The notes: a model not told the origin generated them from the letters alone. Positions 1 to 6,967 are shown, counted from the first letter of the stretch. The stretch: 23,365 bases of DNA from CAYYNP01 sp964472545 (GCA_964472545.1 CAYYNP010000153.1:1-23365); one strand, 5' to 3'. Translations and numbers: made by a program.

Positions 1-4
1 CCCC

Positions 5-32
5 GTCACCCCCTCACCCTGTCACCCCTCAT
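5..32. repeat. C-rich short repeat at window edge
   Basis: GTCACCCC occurs at 5-12 and 21-28 with CTCACCCT between them. It looks like the end of a low-complexity intergenic repeat lying before the first operon. Nothing more can be said because the window starts here. Confidence 0.35.
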
Positions 33-43
33 CCGCCCAAACC

Positions 44-72
44 TTGACTCCCCGCCCCCGGCCGACTACCAT
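44..72 (+). promoter_or_regulatory. Candidate sigma70-type promoter of the AKR-cytochrome-chrA operon
   Basis: TTGACT at 44-49 and TACCAT at 67-72 are separated by 17 bp, a standard -35/-10 arrangement. The predicted transcript would start near 80, about 20 nt before the ribosome binding site at 101-105. This is pattern matching only; GC-rich planctomycete promoters are poorly defined. Confidence 0.45.
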
Positions 73-112
73 CCACTCTAGGCTCCCCACATCCCATCCT
101 GGAGGATTCGCG

Positions 113-1171
113 ATGGCAGACGGCACGAACTCGCGGCGGCAGTTTCTCAAGACGACGTCGGCGGCCGTGGCGGGCGCGTCGCTTACCTCGTTGGCGGCCG
201 GTGACGTGGAGAAACCCGATCCGGCGAAGATCCTCAACCACAACCCCAAAATGGGCTACCGGACCTTGGGCAAGACCGGCTTCACGATCTCCGAGGTCAG
301 CCTCGGCGGACACGGCGGGAGCAAGGTCGAGGACCGCGTGCCCGTGCTCGAAAAGGCGGTCGAGCTAGGCATCAACTACGTCGACAACAACATCGACGCC
401 GAGTGCAACCTCTACGGCGAGTCGATGGCCAAGTCCAAGACGGCCGGCCGCGACAAGTGGTTCATCGGCTTCGCCTCATGGCCGCAGAAGGTCACCTCGG
501 AATACGAAGACAAACTCTCCAAGCAGGGCATGCTCAAATCGATCGACGATCGGCTGAAGTGCTACCACACCGATATGCTCGATATGTGGCGGCCGGTGGG
601 CGCCACATGGGGCGAGGGCCAGACGAAAATCTCCAGCATGCTGATGGTCACGCACAAAACGCTCGACCTGGTGGTCGAGGTCTTCGAGCAGGTCAAGAAG
701 GCGGGCAAGGTCCGCTATCTGGGCATCTCGGCCCACAACCCGCTGGTCTTCCAACGTGTGTTGAAGGAGTATCCGCAGTTCTCGGTGATCATCTTCCCCT
801 ACCTGTTCCTCACCGAGGAGTTCGGCGGCGACAGCCTCTTGAAACTGGCCGCCGAGAAGAACGTGGGCGTGATCGGGCTGAAGCCGTTCGGCGCCGGCAC
901 CACCTTCGGGCTGAAGCCGCGCGAGATCCAAGGCCGCGTCGACAAACGGGCCCGGGTGTTGGTCAAGGAGATGTTGCAGGAAGAACGCATCTCGGCCGTG
1001 ATCCCCGGCGTGAACATCCCGGAGCAACTCATAGAAAACGTCAACGGCTCATACGAGAAGGACCGGCCCAAAACGCCCGAGGACGAACAGGCCCTGCGCG
1101 AGTGTCGGCAGAACTACTACGCGAATCTCACCCCGGACTATCGATGGCTGCACCAATGGGAAAGAGTCTAA
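113..1171 (+). CDS. Tat-exported aldo/keto-reductase-like protein with altered active site
   Basis: The start at 113 is chosen because GGAGG lies at 101-105 and the protein then opens with a textbook twin-arginine motif, SRRQFLK at residues 7-13, followed by an Ala/Ser/Leu-rich stretch. The upstream in-frame ATG at 44 would put the motif inside the protein. The 352-residue product follows the aldo/keto reductase barrel pattern (YRTLGKTGFTISEVSLGG at 49-66; KVRYLGISAHN near 199-209; GVIGLKPFGAG near 252-262). Of the usual Asp-Tyr-Lys-His tetrad, Asp (D91 in NYVD) and Tyr (Y101 in LYGES) are present. The strand that normally carries Lys reads WFIGFASW (116-123), and the strand that normally ends in His reads DMLDMWRPVG (154-163), so both residues appear to be missing. 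It is probably exported folded with its cofactor. It overlaps the following cytochrome gene, so the two are probably co-translated. Substrate unknown. Confidence 0.88.
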   Translation: MADGTNSRRQFLKTTSAAVAGASLTSLAAGDVEKPDPAKILNHNPKMGYRTLGKTGFTISEVSLGGHGGSKVEDRVPVLEKAVELGINYVDNNIDAECNLYGESMAKSKTAGRDKWFIGFASWPQKVTSEYEDKLSKQGMLKSIDDRLKCYHTDMLDMWRPVGATWGEGQTKISSMLMVTHKTLDLVVEVFEQVKKAGKVRYLGISAHNPLVFQRVLKEYPQFSVIIFPYLFLTEEFGGDSLLKLAAEKNVGVIGLKPFGAGTTFGLKPREIQGRVDKRARVLVKEMLQEERISAVIPGVNIPEQLIENVNGSYEKDRPKTPEDEQALRECRQNYYANLTPDYRWLHQWERV

Positions 1172-1629
1172 GCGGCGTGGCGTTGTTGGCGGCGGCCGTG
1201 CTGGCGGCCGGATGGTTCGTCTGGGAAGGCCGCGTGGCCGGAGCCGACGGCGACGACGATCCGCCCGACGAGCCGCAGGTGACCAATCCCCTGGGCGCCA
1301 ACGCGGCCTGCTACGTCTGCCATATCCCGTTTGTGAAGGACGAGATGAGCAAGGTCCACCTCAAGGCCAAGGTCACGTGCATCGAATGCCACGGCGTCAG
1401 CGCGCCGCACGCCAACGACGAAAACATCGGAGCCACCAAGCCGGACGTGACCTTCAAGCGGTCGCAGGTCGACAAAATGTGCAACGAGTGCCACGACGAG
1501 CACGACGTGCCGGCCGACGAGGTGATCGGGCGGTTCCTCCAGCGGGGCCTGCCCGAAGAACCGGCGGCCGTTTGCACGGATTGCCACGGCACGCACCGGA
1601 TCGTGCGGCCGGCCGAAGAGGACGAGTGA
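1156..1629 (+). CDS. Small exported tetraheme cytochrome c
   Basis: The 157-residue product has an N-terminal hydrophobic segment (residues 7-22) that can act as a signal or anchor, an acidic stretch (31-39), then four CxxCH heme-binding motifs: CYVCH (52-56), CIECH (75-79), CNECH (109-113) and CTDCH (140-144). Additional His residues (H57-H90 region, H116, H147) could be distal ligands. This pattern is typical of periplasmic multiheme electron-transfer proteins of the cytochrome c3 / NapC-NrfH-like group, but the sequence alone does not assign a subfamily. The start could be ATG 1144 or 1156; both lie inside the end of the preceding gene and neither has a strong ribosome binding site, so translation is probably coupled. 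Its stop at 1627-1629 is 4 nt before the chrA start. Likely role: passing electrons in the cell envelope. Donor and acceptor are unknown. Confidence 0.87.
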   Translation: MGKSLSGVALLAAAVLAAGWFVWEGRVAGADGDDDPPDEPQVTNPLGANAACYVCHIPFVKDEMSKVHLKAKVTCIECHGVSAPHANDENIGATKPDVTFKRSQVDKMCNECHDEHDVPADEVIGRFLQRGLPEEPAAVCTDCHGTHRIVRPAEEDE

Positions 1630-1633
1630 TGCG

Positions 1634-2845
1634 GTGCGCAAACTCCTCGACATCGCCAAAACGTTCCTGAAACTGGGCACGATCAGCTTCGGCGGACCGG
1701 CGGCGCATATCGACCTGATGGAGACCGAAGCCGTCACCCGGCGGCGGTGGCTCTCGCGAGAGCACTTTTTGGATCTGTTCGCCGCCACGAATCTGATCCC
1801 CGGCCCCAACGCCGTCGAGATGGCCAACCACATCGGCTATCGCCGCGCCGGGCTGATCGGTTCGCTGGTGGCCGGGCTGAGCTTCTCGCTGCCGGCCGTG
1901 CTGATCTCGGCCGCGTTGGCCGTCAGCTACAAACAATACGGCCAATCGCCCTATGTCGCGCCGTTGCTGCTGGGCGTCAAACCGGCCGTGCTGGCGATCA
2001 TCCTCGCGGCGCTCTGGCGATTGGGCCGCAAGGCGCTCAAGTCGGTCACGCTGGGGCTGATCGGGTCGGGCGTTGCCGTGGCTGTACTACGCTTCGAGGT
2101 CGACGAAGTCCTCGCGCTGTTGACCGGCAGCCTTATCGGCGCGCTGTTGCTTCGCCCGCGGAAATCGAGCGGAGACTCCGGCGCCGCCAAGACGGCCGGG
2201 GCCGCAGGCGCCACGCTTCTCGCAGGCACGGCCCGTTGTGCCCAAGCCCAGACGGCAAGCGCCGCATCAATCGCCGCGCCGCTGGCCGCAGCCGGCGCCG
2301 CCACGTTGCCCTTGTGGAAACTCGGCCTGTTCTTCTTCAAGGTCGGCTTGGTGCTCTACGGCGGCGGATACGTCCTGGTGGCCTATCTTGAAGGTGGGCT
2401 AGTCGATACCTACGAATGCCTAACGCAAAAGCAACTGCTCGACGCCGTGGCCGTGGGCCAGTTTACGCCCGGGCCGATGCTCTCCACCGCCACGTTCGTC
2501 GGCTACCTGGTGGCCGGCGTGCCCGGGGCAGCCGTGGCCACCGTGGGCATCCTCTTGCCGTGCTTCCTCTTCGTCGCGGCCGTCAACCCGCTGATCCCCC
2601 GACTGCGGCGTTCCCCGTTGGCCTCCCGCTTCCTCGACGCCGTCACTGCCGCCTCGCTCGGCCTGATGGCTTCGGTCACGCTGACCCTCGGCCATGCCAC
2701 GCTGCTCGAAGTCTCTCCCCGCTGGCCCGGCTGGCTGATCTTCCTCACCGCCTCGGCCATCGGCCTACGTTGGAAGATCCCCCCGGCGTATCTCGTGGCC
2801 GCCGGAGCGTTGGCTGGCGGGCTGGTGTATTGGCTATCCCCGTAG
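1634..2845 (+). CDS. chrA: Chromate transporter ChrA (CHR family, two-domain)
   Basis: The 403-residue membrane protein has the duplicated architecture of long-chain ChrA. The first CHR domain (about 5-175) has LGTISFGGPAAHI and NLIPGPNAVEMANHIGYRRAG. The second (about 227-402) has FFKVGLVLYGGGYVL and AVGQFTPGPMLSTATFVGYL. FGGP/GPN and YGGG/TPGP are the paired signatures of the family, which exports chromate by proton-driven antiport in characterised members. The two halves are joined by an Ala/Gly-rich, low-complexity linker of about 45 residues (178-223). The start is GTG at 1634: it lies 4 nt after the cytochrome stop, and purine-rich GAAGAGGACGAG just upstream can serve as ribosome binding site. 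Co-transcription with a tetraheme cytochrome suggests a chromate reduction/efflux pairing, but ChrA homologues of untested substrate are common. The TAG stop is part of a GTAG-headed hairpin element. Confidence 0.92.
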   Translation: MRKLLDIAKTFLKLGTISFGGPAAHIDLMETEAVTRRRWLSREHFLDLFAATNLIPGPNAVEMANHIGYRRAGLIGSLVAGLSFSLPAVLISAALAVSYKQYGQSPYVAPLLLGVKPAVLAIILAALWRLGRKALKSVTLGLIGSGVAVAVLRFEVDEVLALLTGSLIGALLLRPRKSSGDSGAAKTAGAAGATLLAGTARCAQAQTASAASIAAPLAAAGAATLPLWKLGLFFFKVGLVLYGGGYVLVAYLEGGLVDTYECLTQKQLLDAVAVGQFTPGPMLSTATFVGYLVAGVPGAAVATVGILLPCFLFVAAVNPLIPRLRRSPLASRFLDAVTAASLGLMASVTLTLGHATLLEVSPRWPGWLIFLTASAIGLRWKIPPAYLVAAGALAGGLVYWLSP

Positions 2846-2862
2846 GGTGCGTGCAACGCACC
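2842..2862 (+). repeat. GTAG-headed hairpin overlapping the chrA stop
   Basis: GTAG at 2842-2845 is followed directly by GGTGCGT (2846-2852), loop GCA, and ACGCACC (2856-2862), a perfect 7-bp stem. The TAG of GTAG is the chrA stop codon. The layout (GTAG foot plus hairpin) is that of REP elements; no second copy was seen in this window. Confidence 0.65.
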
Positions 2863-3307
2863 ATGCCCCTCGGCCCCTCGTTCCCAAACTCCAGTTTGGG
2901 AACGAAACAACGCACCCGCGCAGAACTTGCCACGGATCGAACCGGTCGCCAATTCGACCGGGCTCGCACCGATGTCGACAAGTCGTTTCCCATCACGCAC
3001 TTACGTCGCGGCATAGCTTCCGCTTCCCGCACCCCCCGTAAGTGCCGGCGATCAACAAGGGCCGAATCTGCAACGCAACCTCTTTTGCTTCAACAGGTTG
3101 CGTCAACCGAGTCTTTCTGAGGCCCGATCAACTTCTCGGCGTCCGACTTACGTCGCCGCTGCGTGCGGCTTGCGTGGCGGAAGCGAAATAACGGCAATAG
3201 GTTGCGCCGATCGTAGCCACCTGCCCGTGAACGTAAGTCACGTTCGGAACCGCTTGACGCAGCACAAGAATCGACTATTTGAACGCCGATTCGGCCTTCG
3301 GTCGATC
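2846..3307. other. 462-bp non-coding stretch rich in inverted repeats
   Basis: No convincing gene on either strand. It lies between convergent chrA and the PEP-CTERM operon. Besides the hairpins at 2842-2862 and 2879-2904 it holds several perfect inverted pairs: CCGGTCG/CGACCGG (2942-2948/2955-2961), GCACTTACG/CGTAAGTGC (2997-3005/3037-3045), ACGCAACCT/AGGTTGCGT (3073-3081/3095-3103) and GACTTACGT/ACGTAAGTC (3145-3153/3231-3239). GCTTCCGC (around 3017-3024) and GCGGAAGC (around 3177-3184) also complement each other. It may be decayed repeat or mobile DNA; no transposase remnant was recognised. Confidence 0.6.
2879..2904 (+). repeat. Dispersed palindrome, family F, copy F1
   Basis: CGTTCCCAAACT (2879-2890), CC, AGTTTGGGAACG (2893-2904): a perfect 12-bp stem with a 2-nt loop. 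The same element recurs at 6991-7016 (opposite orientation), 8559-8583 and, degenerate, 6901-6930. Read through, it gives the spurious peptides VPKLQFGNE and SQTGVWERG. Confidence 0.9.
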
Positions 3308-4792
3308 TTATCCGCCACGTTTGGCCGAAGGCCGTCTTTTCCAGACAAGGCCCAGCAGCGTAATCGCTGCACACAGCAACGCTATCGTGCTGGGTTCCGG
3401 TATGACTGTTCCGTTGAGATTGTAGGCAAAGCTGCGAATATCGAAGTTGGCCGTTCCGTCAAGGCTCGAACTTCCCGTCATTCGCACCTGTTTCAGGAAG
3501 GTATGGGCGGCGAAATCGCTGTATGTGATCGTCATTACTGGCGTGTCGAAGTCGTCGACAAAGAGATTGGTCAGTCCGGAATCGTTGACGACTCGGTAGG
3601 TGTGGAAGTCGTCGGTTGTGTCCATCATGTGGACTTTCCCGTCGAGGAAGGTGAACGTGAATTCGTCGCCAGTGAACCCCACGCGATCCGACGCGATCAC
3701 AAGACTGGCATTCTTCTGACCATCGAACAATCCCGTAGTCGCACCGAAGTCCAATGTACGGCGGTTATGCGAGTTCATTCTCAGTTCCGTCTGAAACGCC
3801 CACGGCCCCGGGGCAAAGGAATCAACGTCTTGCGTGATGCGAACGGCCCGATTGCCAATCGTGTCGTTGACTTTCAAGAAGCCGGATTGCATGGAGACAA
3901 ACGAGGGGTAGTGAGTAATTGCGAACCGACTCTCCTCCGGAATCGACGGGTCATTCGGCAATACGCCCGAAGACGCATGCCAAGATATGATGTCGGCGAA
4001 AGTCGAATTCGCCCCCGCCAACACAATCCCCACTGCGACAAGAACAGCCGCTTGTCTCTTACGTCTCCAGGCGACGCCCAGCAGTGTAATCGCTGCACAG
4101 AGCAAGAGGGCGGTGGTGCCGGGCTCGGGGATGATTTCAAACTCCAACATATTCCAACGTCCCTCGCCGATTGGCTGATTCCCCGCACCGAAGGCGAGTT
4201 GCCGGACAGCGTGCGTTGGCCATTCATCTTCGGTCAGGGCCAGGACTCCATCGACGGACAAAGCGACTTCCGATGTGGCGGGATCAAACCTCGCTTCATA
4301 TAGGTGGTAACCGCTCCCAACTCCGTCGAGTGTCTGTATCGTATTGCCCAGTTGGACGATGGGGTCTCCGGCTGAGTCAGAGCCAAATGCGATTGGGAAA
4401 TAGGGGCCGCCACTGCCGGTCAGGAAGTTGATGTATATTCCTCCGTCCACGGCGTCGGGCACATTGGCCACTTTCAGCCGCCACCGCCACCGCCATCCAT
4501 TGGCGAGTGCGTCGGCAACCTCGCTCTCCGAGATTGGAGCAACATAGTCGAAACTCCCAAACCCGTAATCATCGACTATCCATGCATCGTAGCCGTCATC
4601 GTCGAAGATCGGGCCAGTAGTCACCTGTGGAACGCCCGTGCTCAGCGTCCAACCTTCCGTCCTTGGATCATTGGCTCCAGAGTGACGAGCCAACACTCCC
4701 GAAACCGGATTCGCCCAGACTTCCCTCACCCCCACCATCACAATCACCACAGCAATCAGAAAAGCAGCCGTTCGTGTCGTCTTGCAGAACAT
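3308..4792 (-). CDS. Tandem PEP-CTERM double protein (in-frame fusion of two paralogues)
   Basis: A single 494-residue frame contains two complete PEP-CTERM proteins end to end. Unit 1 has a signal peptide ending EVWAN (residues 1-28), a beta-rich body (29-220), then IPEPG (221-225), a hydrophobic helix (227-242) and the basic RRKR (243-246). With no gap, residues 247-266 form a second signal-peptide-like helix (AAVLVAVGIVLAG, then STFA). Unit 2 runs from 267, with a second beta-rich body and a second IPEPS (464-468), helix and KRRPSAKR tail. The bodies align loosely, suggesting LamG/concanavalin-like folds, so this is a duplication. DNA encoding the two C-terminal helices is 28/30 identical (3350-3379 and 4076-4105). 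PEP-CTERM signals are membrane anchors processed by exosortase; no exosortase gene is in the window. Start ATG 4792 has GAGGT at 4799-4803, overlapping the upstream gene's stop, so translation is probably coupled. A sequencing error is not needed to explain the fusion but cannot be excluded. Confidence 0.85.
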   Translation of the reverse strand: MFCKTTRTAAFLIAVVIVMVGVREVWANPVSGVLARHSGANDPRTEGWTLSTGVPQVTTGPIFDDDGYDAWIVDDYGFGSFDYVAPISESEVADALANGWRWRWRLKVANVPDAVDGGIYINFLTGSGGPYFPIAFGSDSAGDPIVQLGNTIQTLDGVGSGYHLYEARFDPATSEVALSVDGVLALTEDEWPTHAVRQLAFGAGNQPIGEGRWNMLEFEIIPEPGTTALLLCAAITLLGVAWRRKRQAAVLVAVGIVLAGANSTFADIISWHASSGVLPNDPSIPEESRFAITHYPSFVSMQSGFLKVNDTIGNRAVRITQDVDSFAPGPWAFQTELRMNSHNRRTLDFGATTGLFDGQKNASLVIASDRVGFTGDEFTFTFLDGKVHMMDTTDDFHTYRVVNDSGLTNLFVDDFDTPVMTITYSDFAAHTFLKQVRMTGSSSLDGTANFDIRSFAYNLNGTVIPEPSTIALLCAAITLLGLVWKRRPSAKRGG

Positions 4793-4801
4793 GGTTGTAC
4801 C

Positions 4802-5560
4802 TCATCTATCTTGGGTTTGGCGTTTGCCTGCATACCATCCGCGACAGCGTCTCCGCCTGCGGCAGACGATCAGCCCGAGGGCACCGAGACCGGAGGTTAG
4901 GAGGATGAGGGACGAGGGTTCGGGGACGACGTCAACAAGAAAGCCGTGATCAGAAGTCGCGTGACCGGGGTCGGCGCCATAGTTCCAGGTGAAGGACGAA
5001 ATGGCGTCGGTTGGCCAGACGCGGAATCCATGATTGTAGCTGGATCCAGACGATCCAACGCCCCTGACGGATATGCTCTCAGAGCCGCTTCCTGTGATGT
5101 TCCCTGCTGGAATCGGGTTTCCGTTCGATCCGATGTCCAGGTCGTTGTCGGTGACCGTCCACTCGGCACCTAACCCGGAAACATCGACGGTCTCCCACCG
5201 GGCGAAGTCATCGTGGGCCTGCAATTCGAATAGCACGGGCCGGTTGAATTCGAACGTGACCGCTCGGCCGGATGCGGATGCGTCACCCCAACTCACATAC
5301 GTCTCGCCGAAACGATCGCGAAGACCAGGGCCGAATCCCGTGCTGGTTACGGTCAAACGGTCGTCTGGAATGAAGACCTCTGGAAGAACGACGTGTAGAT
5401 TCGTGAAAGTCTGGCCCGTGTCGCGAATCACGGACGCATCCCAGGGTCGGTCCGCAGCGTCGCGTAGTTCGTGGAAATCCAGAATTGTTCCAAACGCCGT
5501 ATCGCCGAGAGGTGTGACAACCAACACTCCCGCCGCCAAGAGCACTGCCAACCGATACAT
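4802..5560 (-). CDS. PEP-CTERM sorting-domain protein
   Basis: 252-residue exported protein. Residues 1-24 are a signal peptide (MYRLAVLLAAGVLVV..., cleavage likely after TAFG). The body (25-210) is rich in Asp, Gly, Thr and aromatic residues, as in extracellular beta-sandwich proteins; no catalytic motif was recognised. VPEPSS at 212-217 is followed by a hydrophobic helix (218-233) and a run of five Arg (234-238): a standard PEP-CTERM signal. It has an unusually long tail (CRGWYAGKRQTQDR) after the Arg cluster, where most family members end within a few residues. Start ATG 5560 has GGAGG at 5568-5572. The downstream double protein starts 9 nt after this stop, so the two form an operon. Its upstream sequence shares two blocks with that of the next PEP-CTERM gene (6568). 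Confidence 0.83.
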   Translation of the reverse strand: MYRLAVLLAAGVLVVTPLGDTAFGTILDFHELRDAADRPWDASVIRDTGQTFTNLHVVLPEVFIPDDRLTVTSTGFGPGLRDRFGETYVSWGDASASGRAVTFEFNRPVLFELQAHDDFARWETVDVSGLGAEWTVTDNDLDIGSNGNPIPAGNITGSGSESISVRGVGSSGSSYNHGFRVWPTDAISSFTWNYGADPGHATSDHGFLVDVVPEPSSLILLTSGLGALGLIVCRRRRRCRGWYAGKRQTQDR

Positions 5561-5573
5561 CGTGTCGCCTCCG

Positions 5574-5624
5574 TTAGTGTTAAAACCTCAGTTCAGCAGA
5601 CTATTCACAGACGGACTCTCCGCC
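5574..5624 (-). promoter_or_regulatory. Shared upstream block of PEP-CTERM genes, copy 1
   Basis: On the + strand, TTAGTGTTAAAAC at 5574-5586 and TATTCACAGACGGA at 5602-5615, followed by CTCCGCC (5618-5624). Both blocks recur, in the same order and at similar distance, upstream of the PEP-CTERM gene starting at 6568. The gap between blocks is 15 bp here and 5 bp there. The first block sits 14 nt from the start codon, so it should be in the transcript leader or overlap the start site. Function is inferred from conservation only. Confidence 0.5.
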
Positions 5625-5773
5625 TTCACAACCAATAGGAAATCTGACCCGCAGCCGCACGGATCACTTCGACACGCTAGACGATCATCACGGACTTCGG
5701 CCGCAACGTCAGATTGCGCGTCGGGAAAGCTGCCTCTGGCTTATTGCCTGGGAGGAAAGTGCCTTGTACTGAA

Positions 5774-6568
5774 CTATGCCTGTTTTCGTCTTCGCCAGCC
5801 GAGGGCTAGTAGCCCTACGGCACCAACGCCCAAGAGGGCGAAAGTCGACGATTCGGGCACTAGCGTGGGCGAGGTCGCCCCCGCAAAGCCAACGCCTGAA
5901 GTGCCGGTTCTTCCCAATGGACTTTCGTCTATGACCGTCGTGCTACCCGAAGCGTCATTGAAGTTGTAGAGCAAGAGGGTGTTGGCATCGCTCGTCAAAT
6001 CACCGGTCGGCGGCGTGAAGCTCGCTCCACTGTAGCGGGGGATGTTCGAGATTCGCAATGTGTCAAGGTAGCCGAGGAAACTGCCCCGGATGGCATTGTC
6101 CCGAAAAATCGCACCGAGGGACGCCTGGCCGCTCCCGTCACCCACGTCACCTGAACGGGATCGGGCGTTCATCTCTTGGCCGTCGAGGTACAAACGTTCC
6201 TCCGACCCGTCGTACACGAAGGCGATGTGGTGCCACACGCCCAGACTGACAGGAGCTTCGTGTTTCAATACAACGCCGGAAGGAAAGTTGTACCCCCCGA
6301 CGCGAGTTGGTTCAGCGATCAAGAATTTGTCTTCTACAGAAGGTGTCCACTCGTTAAAGACCGAGAGGCCGGGACCCGCTGACGAGCTATCGAGGAGTTT
6401 GACTCGGGCCTCGTACGTTGATGCCGTGCCAATTACAGTTTGTCCTGGAACCCTTATAGTGTCGGTCCGTTCGTCAAAGAGCATTACTCCCGTAATCGGA
6501 TTCGCCCAGACTTCCCCCATGCCAGCCGATAGAATGGCAACAACGGCGAACACGGTTAGCCGGAACAT
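5774..6568 (-). CDS. LamG-like PEP-CTERM protein with variant VPESS motif
   Basis: 264-residue exported protein. ATG 6568 is preferred over the in-frame ATG at 6670 because GAGGG lies at 6575-6579 and the protein then begins with a clean signal peptide (MFRLTVFAVVAILSAG, ending EVWAN). The body matches the laminin-G/concanavalin-like pattern of planctomycete surface proteins: WHHIAFVYDGSEERLYLDG, then YLDTLRISN and LLLYNFND near the end, the usual LamG strand signatures. Residues 237-241 read VPESS in place of the canonical PEP, followed by a hydrophobic helix and WRRRKQA, so the sorting signal is a variant. The end of the signal peptide and first mature residues (EVWANPITGV) closely match those of the double protein at 4792 (EVWANPVSGV). 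20 nt are identical at 4706-4725 and 6497-6516, pointing to recent duplication or gene conversion. Confidence 0.83.
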   Translation of the reverse strand: MFRLTVFAVVAILSAGMGEVWANPITGVMLFDERTDTIRVPGQTVIGTASTYEARVKLLDSSSAGPGLSVFNEWTPSVEDKFLIAEPTRVGGYNFPSGVVLKHEAPVSLGVWHHIAFVYDGSEERLYLDGQEMNARSRSGDVGDGSGQASLGAIFRDNAIRGSFLGYLDTLRISNIPRYSGASFTPPTGDLTSDANTLLLYNFNDASGSTTVIDESPLGRTGTSGVGFAGATSPTLVPESSTFALLGVGAVGLLALGWRRRKQA

Positions 6569-6582
6569 GATGGTCCCTCTCT

Positions 6583-6625
6583 TTAGTGCTAAAACGCCAA
6601 TATTCACAGACGGATCATCTCCGCC
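6583..6625 (-). promoter_or_regulatory. Shared upstream block of PEP-CTERM genes, copy 2
   Basis: TTAGTGCTAAAAC at 6583-6595 and TATTCACAGACGGA at 6601-6614, followed by TCTCCGCC, in the same order as upstream of the gene at 5560. The first ten bases are nearly palindromic (TTAG-TG-CTAA), as operators often are. It starts 15 nt upstream of the start codon at 6568. Confidence 0.5.
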
Positions 6626-6892
6626 ATTGGAATTCAAACGGTTTGTCGTCAACCGCAGGTTGACTCTCACCCACAGACGGTCGCAAATGGACCAAGTCCA
6701 TCACGCCAGATAGGGTGTCCTAGCCGCTGCCTCGTCGTGTGTTACGCCGGAAACTGCCTCAATGGGGCAAGGGGAACAACAACAGCCACCTAGTTTACCA
6801 ACTCGCCCCGGAATGTCAACCGTCTCAGGGCCGTTCTCCCGAAAATACCTCTGGAGAGTTATCGGACGCCCGTAACCCGTGTCATCGGGCGG

Positions 6893-6937
6893 GTATACTC
6901 CTCGTTTCCAGAGTCCAGTCTCGGAACGAGCGTATAC
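6893..6937 (+). repeat. Degenerate copy F4 of palindrome family F, extended by GTATAC arms
   Basis: CTCGTTTCCAGAGT (6901-6914), CC, AGTCTCGGAACGAG (6917-6930) pair at 11 of 14 positions. This matches family F with substitutions. GTATAC at 6893-6898 and 6932-6937 extends the hairpin outward. Confidence 0.65.
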
Positions 6938-6967
6938 GAGGTGAAGTGCGGGCCGTTTCGTGGGCAT

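Noticed and set aside
403..1143. In-frame upstream extension of the tetraheme cytochrome
   Set aside because: The upstream part is a shifted frame of the AKR gene and is Arg/Gly/His-rich. The hydrophobic signal segment only starts after 1156.
3098..4303. 401-codon open frame on the plus strand
   Set aside because: Antisense to the PEP-CTERM double protein; no signal peptide or known motif, and its start lies in repeat-rich non-coding DNA.
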